Assembly: GCA_023409675.1 (NCBI GenBank)
Contig: JAEYRC010000135.1
Location: 1-11,175, forward strand
Source of the DNA: Bacteroidota bacterium
GTDB taxonomy: Bacteria; Bacteroidota; Bacteroidia; Chitinophagales; Chitinophagaceae
Reading direction: 5' to 3'
Length of the DNA stretch: 11,175 nt
Below are positions 7,101-11,175 of this stretch, in pieces. Positions within the stretch are counted from its first letter, which is position 1; each line of letters begins with the position of its first letter. A program made the position numbers and the translations under genes. The notes under the pieces were generated by a model. It saw nothing but the letters and a program-made list of their open reading frames with translations, was not told where the DNA came from and ran no database searches.

Positions 7101-7297
7101 GGATTTTCTGTAATATCCTGCTGCTCATCAAGGCGTTCTTCCAGGGCATCAATTTTTGCAGAAGCCTGGTCTTTCGTCAACTCCGAATCAGTTGAAGCTC
7201 CAGTTTCTTCCGCGAGATTTTTTAAATAGGTACGTTGTGCCTCCGTCATAGGCTTTTTGCCATCATCGGCACCGGAGGGCTGTTCTGGAAGTTGCAT
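7097..7297 (-). CDS. DUF3072-domain small protein
   Basis: A 66-residue soluble protein. Residues 15-58 match the DUF3072 pattern: KPMTEAQRTYLKNLAEETG, then a short loop, LTKDQASAKIDALEERL. This is a two-helix unit seen in small proteins of many soil and rhizosphere bacteria, with no known biochemical role. The N-terminus (MQLPEQPSGADDGK) and C-terminus (DEQQDITENP) look disordered and the protein is strongly acidic and lacks Cys. The resemblance of the helical pair to SAP-like nucleic-acid-binding motifs is only suggestive. The ATG at 7297 faces the sensor kinase gene across about 92 bp, and its stop TAG overlaps the last codons of the PepSY gene. Such small acidic proteins are often stress-linked, but nothing here proves it. 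Confidence 0.85.
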   Translation of the reverse strand: MQLPEQPSGADDGKKPMTEAQRTYLKNLAEETGASTDSELTKDQASAKIDALEERLDEQQDITENP

Positions 7298-7351
7298 AGT
7301 CTGCTTTTATAATTATTCATGCAAAAAATACACCATATGCGCCTATACACC

Positions 7352-7384
7352 TTGTGGTTGTTATCGTCGCAAGTGTTACATTTG
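7352..7384 (+). promoter_or_regulatory. Bacteroidota-type promoter for the REC-PAS-kinase gene
   Basis: TACATTTG (7377-7384) matches the Bacteroidota -7 consensus TAnnTTTG at every fixed base. TTG elements lie upstream at 7352-7354 (22-base spacing) and 7358-7360 (16-base spacing), either side of the usual 19-21, so the -33 part is less certain. The box ends 5 bases before the proposed ATG at 7390, which implies a leaderless or nearly leaderless transcript. Confidence 0.5.
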
Positions 7385-7389
7385 AAGAT

Positions 7390-8997
7390 ATGATACTCAT
7401 TGTTGATGACAAGAAGGAGAACATCATCTCGTTGAAGAGCTTTCTTGAAGTGAACAATTTTCCCGTGGATACCGCCAGCTCGGGGGAAGAGGCATTGAAA
7501 AAAATTCTGCAACGGGCTTACGCGCTGATCATTCTTGATGTACAAATGCCCGGCATGGACGGGTTTGAAGTAGCCGAAGCAATCTCGGGATACAGTAAAG
7601 TCAAGGATATTCCTATTATATTCCTGTCGGCAGTGAATACCGATAAAAAATTCATCACCAAAGGATATAGTTCCGGAGGTATTGATTATGTAACCAAACC
7701 TTTTGATCCTGACCTCCTCTTATTAAAAGTAAAAACTTTTTACCGTCTTTATGAGCAGAACCGCGAGTTGAATGAAATTCAACAAAACTTACGGCGGGAG
7801 ATCAGTGAAAAGATCAAAGCCGAAGATCTGCTGGCTGAAAAGGTAGAGGAATTACATTCCACGCTTGAATCCATCCCACAAATCGCTTTTACCGCTGATC
7901 AGTACGGAAAGATTGATTTTGTGAATGAACAGTGGTTTAGTTATTCCACGTCAAAAAGCAGTTTTCCCGAGGTGCATCCCGATGATATTTCCCTGGAGAA
8001 AATCTGGAATGAAACGGTTCATTCCGGGCAGTCATCGCAGCAGGAGGTGTTTATTAAAAAAATTGATACCAGTGAGTTCCGTTATCATCTGCTTACCATC
8101 AAACCGGTAAAACGCGAACAGCAGATCATCAAATGGGTGGGAACTTTCACCGACATTCATCACCAGCGCGTCATCAATGAGTTGCTCGAACAACGTGTTG
8201 CTGAAAGAACTCAGGAACTGGTAAAAATCAACCAGGAACTGGAAGCGAGCAATAACGACCTGCAGCAGTTTGCTTCAGTGGCCTCTCATGACCTTAAAGA
8301 GCCATTGCGGAAGATACAGGTGTTCAGCACCATCATCCGCGACAAGTACCTTAAGGAGGACGGCAATAACGGCATGATGAATTATATGAACCGGATCATA
8401 AATTCTTCGGAACGCATGAGCGGGCTTATCAGTGATCTTTTGAGTTTTTCAAGGCTTTCGGTCAACAGCCTTTTTTATATGACCGATATTAATAAACTGA
8501 TCGAAGAAATTCTGGTTGACCTTGAGCTGTCGGTATCTGAAAAAGAAGCGAAGGTCACCATCAGTGAAATTCCACCGATGGAAGTTATCTCAGGCCAGAT
8601 CCGGCAGGTATTTCAAAACCTGCTCAGCAACGCGTTGAAGTTTTCCAGGAAGAATGTACCGCCGGAGATCAATATTCTGGCAGAACGCATAGCGTATAAA
8701 GATGTACAGGCACCTGTAGACGAAGAAGGGGAATGGTGCCGTATTCTGGTTTCTGATAATGGAATAGGTTTTGAAGAACAGTACCTGAATAAAATATTCA
8801 CCATTTTTCAGCGGCTGAATCCCAAAGAAGTATATGAGGGAACAGGCATAGGCCTGGCCATCGCTAAAAAAATCATCGATAAACATAACGGGTTGATCAC
8901 CGCTGTGAGTACGCCGGGCAAGGGCTCAACCTTCATCATGGTATTACCTATAAAACAGGCGCTTACCATTTCTCCCGGCCTGGCCGGTATATCTTAA
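7390..8997 (+). CDS. Sensor histidine kinase with N-terminal receiver (REC-PAS-HisKA-HATPase)
   Basis: A soluble 535-residue signalling protein with no membrane segment. A REC domain covers 1-120: acidic pair D6/D7 in ILIVDDKKEN, phospho-acceptor D50 in ILDVQMPGMDG, S80 and K103 in VTKPF, all intact. A short coiled coil (121-158) leads to a PAS_3-like domain (160-257: LESIPQIAFTADQYGKIDFVN, then EVHPDD). A second coiled coil (258-293) feeds a HisKA domain of the phytochrome-like type, with H300 in ASHDLKEPLRK. The HATPase has the N-box (N410, QNLLSNALKFS), G1 DNGIG (456-460) and G2 GTGIGLA (484-490). It should therefore accept phosphate on D50 and autophosphorylate H300, but it has no DNA-binding output. 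A GTG at 7354 in frame would add 12 residues, but ATG 7390 begins exactly at the canonical REC strand and follows the promoter box, so I prefer it. The next kinase gene starts 23 bp later. Confidence 0.93.
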   Translation: MILIVDDKKENIISLKSFLEVNNFPVDTASSGEEALKKILQRAYALIILDVQMPGMDGFEVAEAISGYSKVKDIPIIFLSAVNTDKKFITKGYSSGGIDYVTKPFDPDLLLLKVKTFYRLYEQNRELNEIQQNLRREISEKIKAEDLLAEKVEELHSTLESIPQIAFTADQYGKIDFVNEQWFSYSTSKSSFPEVHPDDISLEKIWNETVHSGQSSQQEVFIKKIDTSEFRYHLLTIKPVKREQQIIKWVGTFTDIHHQRVINELLEQRVAERTQELVKINQELEASNNDLQQFASVASHDLKEPLRKIQVFSTIIRDKYLKEDGNNGMMNYMNRIINSSERMSGLISDLLSFSRLSVNSLFYMTDINKLIEEILVDLELSVSEKEAKVTISEIPPMEVISGQIRQVFQNLLSNALKFSRKNVPPEINILAERIAYKDVQAPVDEEGEWCRILVSDNGIGFEEQYLNKIFTIFQRLNPKEVYEGTGIGLAIAKKIIDKHNGLITAVSTPGKGSTFIMVLPIKQALTISPGLAGIS

Positions 8998-9020
8998 TAT
9001 TTAAACTGTCAGCATAAAGA

Positions 9021-11175
9021 ATGAACAACCTGTTAAAACGTCTTCCCCTGCCCGCCAAGCTGATGATCATCGGGTTGATCCCGCTTGGTTTCCTGATGTT
9101 TTTCGCCGCACAGATCCAGCGCGAAAAAGCCGGCAGAATGGACCTGATAAAACGTTTTGAAGATCGTATTCTGCAATCCGCCGCCATATTCAACCTATCG
9201 AATGCCCTGCAGGTCGAACGCCGTTCAACATTCAGCAATTCTATTGCCGTTTCTAAAGGCGAGGAAATGTATTTGCATCGATCCATCACTGATTCAGCAC
9301 TGAATAATCTGCACCAGTTTTCTATCAGTGAACAGGATAGTTTCGAGCGCTATTCAACGCTTGAACGATTATCTGAGGTGCGGCTTCGTGTGGATCAGAA
9401 AAATATAGATCCACGGGAGGTGCTGAATTATTATTCGAGTGCGATGTTGCGACTCAATTCTATCGCCTCCTTCCGGATAGGAAATATCCAGGTTCTCGAT
9501 CCCATTAACCAGGATGTCAGTGGCCAGCAACTGCTTGCTGCCATGATCACCCATATCGGTATTATCAGGGGAAATATTTATTATAATCTTCATAATAAAC
9601 TCGAATCGGGAGAATCCCTGCAGCAACTCGCCACTGAGTATGCCATGTACAGCAGTATTGCCATCGAATTCCTTTCCAAGGCCTCACCCGATGCCATTCG
9701 TCAATACCGAACCATCCTCAACACCGGATACCTTCAGAGGACCATTCAGTTTATTGAAAGCAGTTTACGGAATAACCGGCTCGACCTGAGCTATGATCCT
9801 GAAAACTGGAAATTGATTTCAGCCAATGGCGTTGATGAGCTCAGTAAATTACAGCGTCAGTTGTTAAGCAGGGTAGAACGAAATATTTCTATAATTTACG
9901 AATCGGAGAACAGGAGCAGAAACAATAACCTGTTCCTGCTGATCGCCATCATGCTGCTGGTGATCATCATCATATTTTATGTAATAAAACACATCACTAC
10001 CAGCCTGAATGATCTTCGGCTCAATGCCCTGCGCATCGCCGAAGGAAAAACAGGGCTCGATATTCAGGCCAATTCTAAAGACGCCATAGGAAGCCTGGCT
10101 AAATCCATCCTGGCTATAGATGCATCCAATATACAACTGGCCCAGGCAGCCGCACAGATCGGGAAGGGGAATTTCAACCTGGTCATTACACCAAGAAGTT
10201 CAGAAGACATCCTGGCCAATTCACTGAAAGCTATGAAGGCCAACCTGCGGCAGTATGCCCGCCAGAATGAACAAACCATCTGGTTACAGCAGGGAATTGC
10301 AAACGTCAATGACAGCCTGAAAGGAGAACAGGACCTCAATGCGCTATGCCAGGGCTCATTAAATACATTGGTGGAATACCTGAAAGCCGATATCGGGCTG
10401 TTTTATAATAATATTCAAAATTTCCTGGAGTACCGCGCCGGATACGCTGTTGATGATATGGCAGCAGTTCCCCAGCGACTGCACCATGGCGAAAAACTTA
10501 CCGGACAGGCTGCCGTTAACCGCAAGATCATAACGGTTACGGATATCCCGGAAAATTACCAGAAGGTAGGCTCCGCTTCCGGTGAAACGGCGGTACGGAA
10601 TATACTGCTCATACCCCTGCTGCATAATGATCAGCTTGAAGGCGTGATAGAGATCGGATCATTAAAACCATTTCATGAACACACCCCTGCCCTGCTGGAA
10701 AAAGTTGCGGAAGATATCGCCATAGCCATGCAGGCAGCTAAAAGCCGTGAGCAGTTGCAAAACCTGCTGGAAGAAACCCAAACCCAGGCAGAGGAATTAC
10801 AGGCCCAGCACAGCGAAGTGGAGAACCTCAACGCCATACTTGAAAATCAAACCAAAAAACTGCAGGTATCGGAAGAAGAACTGCGTGTACAGCAGGAAGA
10901 ACTGATGCAAACCAATCAGGAGCTGGAAGAACGTTCCCGTATGCTGGAAGAGAAGAACCAGCTCATTGTGGAACGCAACCAGGAGATCCAGAAAAAAGCC
11001 GAAGAACTGGCCATCAGCACGAAATACAAATCAGAATTTTTAGCGAATATGTCGCATGAGCTGCGGACGCCCCTGAATTCTATCCTGCTGCTGTCGCGGC
11101 TTATGACCGAAAACAATGAGGGAAATTTAAGCGCTGAACAGATCGAACATGCGAGTGTGATCCAGAGTTCGGGAC
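9021..11175 (+). CDS. Membrane sensor kinase NIT-HAMP-HAMP-GAF-HisKA, 3'-truncated by window edge
   Basis: An open frame without stop runs to the window edge, giving 718 visible residues. A basic N-terminus precedes TM1 (about 14-30). A helical periplasmic domain of about 270 residues follows, resembling the NIT nitrate/nitrite-sensing domain: ALQVERRS (62-69), corresponding to the family's L-x-x-ER motif, then a later LRLRVD-like stretch and repeated helix pairs. TM2 is 304-322. Two consecutive HAMP-like modules (about 323-370 and 371-420, the second with IGKGNF at 380-385) lead to a GAF domain (about 425-572, VIEIGSLKPF near its end). A roughly 90-residue coiled coil rich in EEL and QLE follows, then the HisKA start with H679 in LANMSHELRTPLNSI. 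The ATPase and any C-terminal receivers lie beyond the window; similar Bacteroidota proteins are often hybrid kinases. The start is ATG 9021, 23 bp after the preceding kinase gene, so the two are probably cotranscribed. The ligand (nitrate or otherwise) is not established. Confidence 0.93.
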   Translation, partial: MNNLLKRLPLPAKLMIIGLIPLGFLMFFAAQIQREKAGRMDLIKRFEDRILQSAAIFNLSNALQVERRSTFSNSIAVSKGEEMYLHRSITDSALNNLHQFSISEQDSFERYSTLERLSEVRLRVDQKNIDPREVLNYYSSAMLRLNSIASFRIGNIQVLDPINQDVSGQQLLAAMITHIGIIRGNIYYNLHNKLESGESLQQLATEYAMYSSIAIEFLSKASPDAIRQYRTILNTGYLQRTIQFIESSLRNNRLDLSYDPENWKLISANGVDELSKLQRQLLSRVERNISIIYESENRSRNNNLFLLIAIMLLVIIIIFYVIKHITTSLNDLRLNALRIAEGKTGLDIQANSKDAIGSLAKSILAIDASNIQLAQAAAQIGKGNFNLVITPRSSEDILANSLKAMKANLRQYARQNEQTIWLQQGIANVNDSLKGEQDLNALCQGSLNTLVEYLKADIGLFYNNIQNFLEYRAGYAVDDMAAVPQRLHHGEKLTGQAAVNRKIITVTDIPENYQKVGSASGETAVRNILLIPLLHNDQLEGVIEIGSLKPFHEHTPALLEKVAEDIAIAMQAAKSREQLQNLLEETQTQAEELQAQHSEVENLNAILENQTKKLQVSEEELRVQQEELMQTNQELEERSRMLEEKNQLIVERNQEIQKKAEELAISTKYKSEFLANMSHELRTPLNSILLLSRLMTENNEGNLSAEQIEHASVIQSSG

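Noticed and set aside
7101..7120. Small inverted repeat AGGAT/ATCCT just after the PepSY stop
   Set aside because: Only 5 bp of stem with a long loop, no T-run, and inside the end of the DUF3072 gene. Too weak to call a terminator.
7354..7389. Upstream in-frame GTG start adding 12 residues to the REC-PAS-kinase
   Set aside because: REC domains normally start right at the first strand (ILIVDD), ATG 7390 supplies this, and the extension overlaps the promoter box.

Overview
The window looks like chromosomal DNA from a Bacteroidota bacterium, most likely a member of the Chitinophagaceae (Chitinophaga/Niastella-like). This is inferred from the protein types (a DUF5117-type zinc metalloprotease, a CvfB-like S1 protein, REC-PAS-kinase and NIT-HAMP-GAF-kinase sensors), signal peptides ending in ...A-Q or ...S-Q, the near absence of Shine-Dalgarno sequences, AT-rich leaders and one good TAnnTTTG-type -7 promoter box. 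There are no rRNA or tRNA genes, insertion sequences, CRISPR arrays or phage genes, and nothing clearly signals horizontal transfer.

Layout. Bases 1-546 (+) hold the C-terminal two thirds of a GufA/ZIP11-type metal transporter cut by the window edge. A leftward block follows: a small exported protein of unknown function (549-1070), a short ribosome hibernation factor (HPF/RaiA type, 1120-1431) and an SMP-30/gluconolactonase-family sugar lactonase (1536-2423). A 76-bp divergent gap separates this block from a rightward cvfB-like gene (2500-3339) encoding S1-type RNA-binding modules plus a winged helix. That gene converges on a large leftward secreted zinc metalloprotease (3544-6066), which ends in a clear intrinsic terminator at 3490-3523. 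Bases 6067-6524 are an AT-rich stretch with no convincing gene. Then come a small two-helix PepSY membrane protein (6525-7100, +) and a 66-residue DUF3072 protein (7097-7297, -), which overlap by 4 bp at their tails.

From 7390 to the right edge lies a rightward two-gene signalling unit. The first gene encodes a soluble sensor kinase with an N-terminal receiver (REC-coiled coil-PAS-HisKA-HATPase). After only 23 bp comes a membrane-bound sensor kinase (TM-NIT-TM-HAMP-HAMP-GAF-long coiled coil-HisKA) that runs off the right edge just after its phospho-accepting histidine. The first protein has a receiver but no DNA-binding output, so the pair probably forms a phosphorelay, with the membrane kinase as a candidate phosphodonor. 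Proof would need the sequence beyond 11175.

Most of the window is ordinary core-type chromosome. The points most worth a second look are the tandem kinase unit, the leaderless-looking start of its first gene, the stand-alone short HPF paralogue, the unrecognised exported protein and the gene-poor region at 6067-6524. I found no convincing evidence of an undescribed system.
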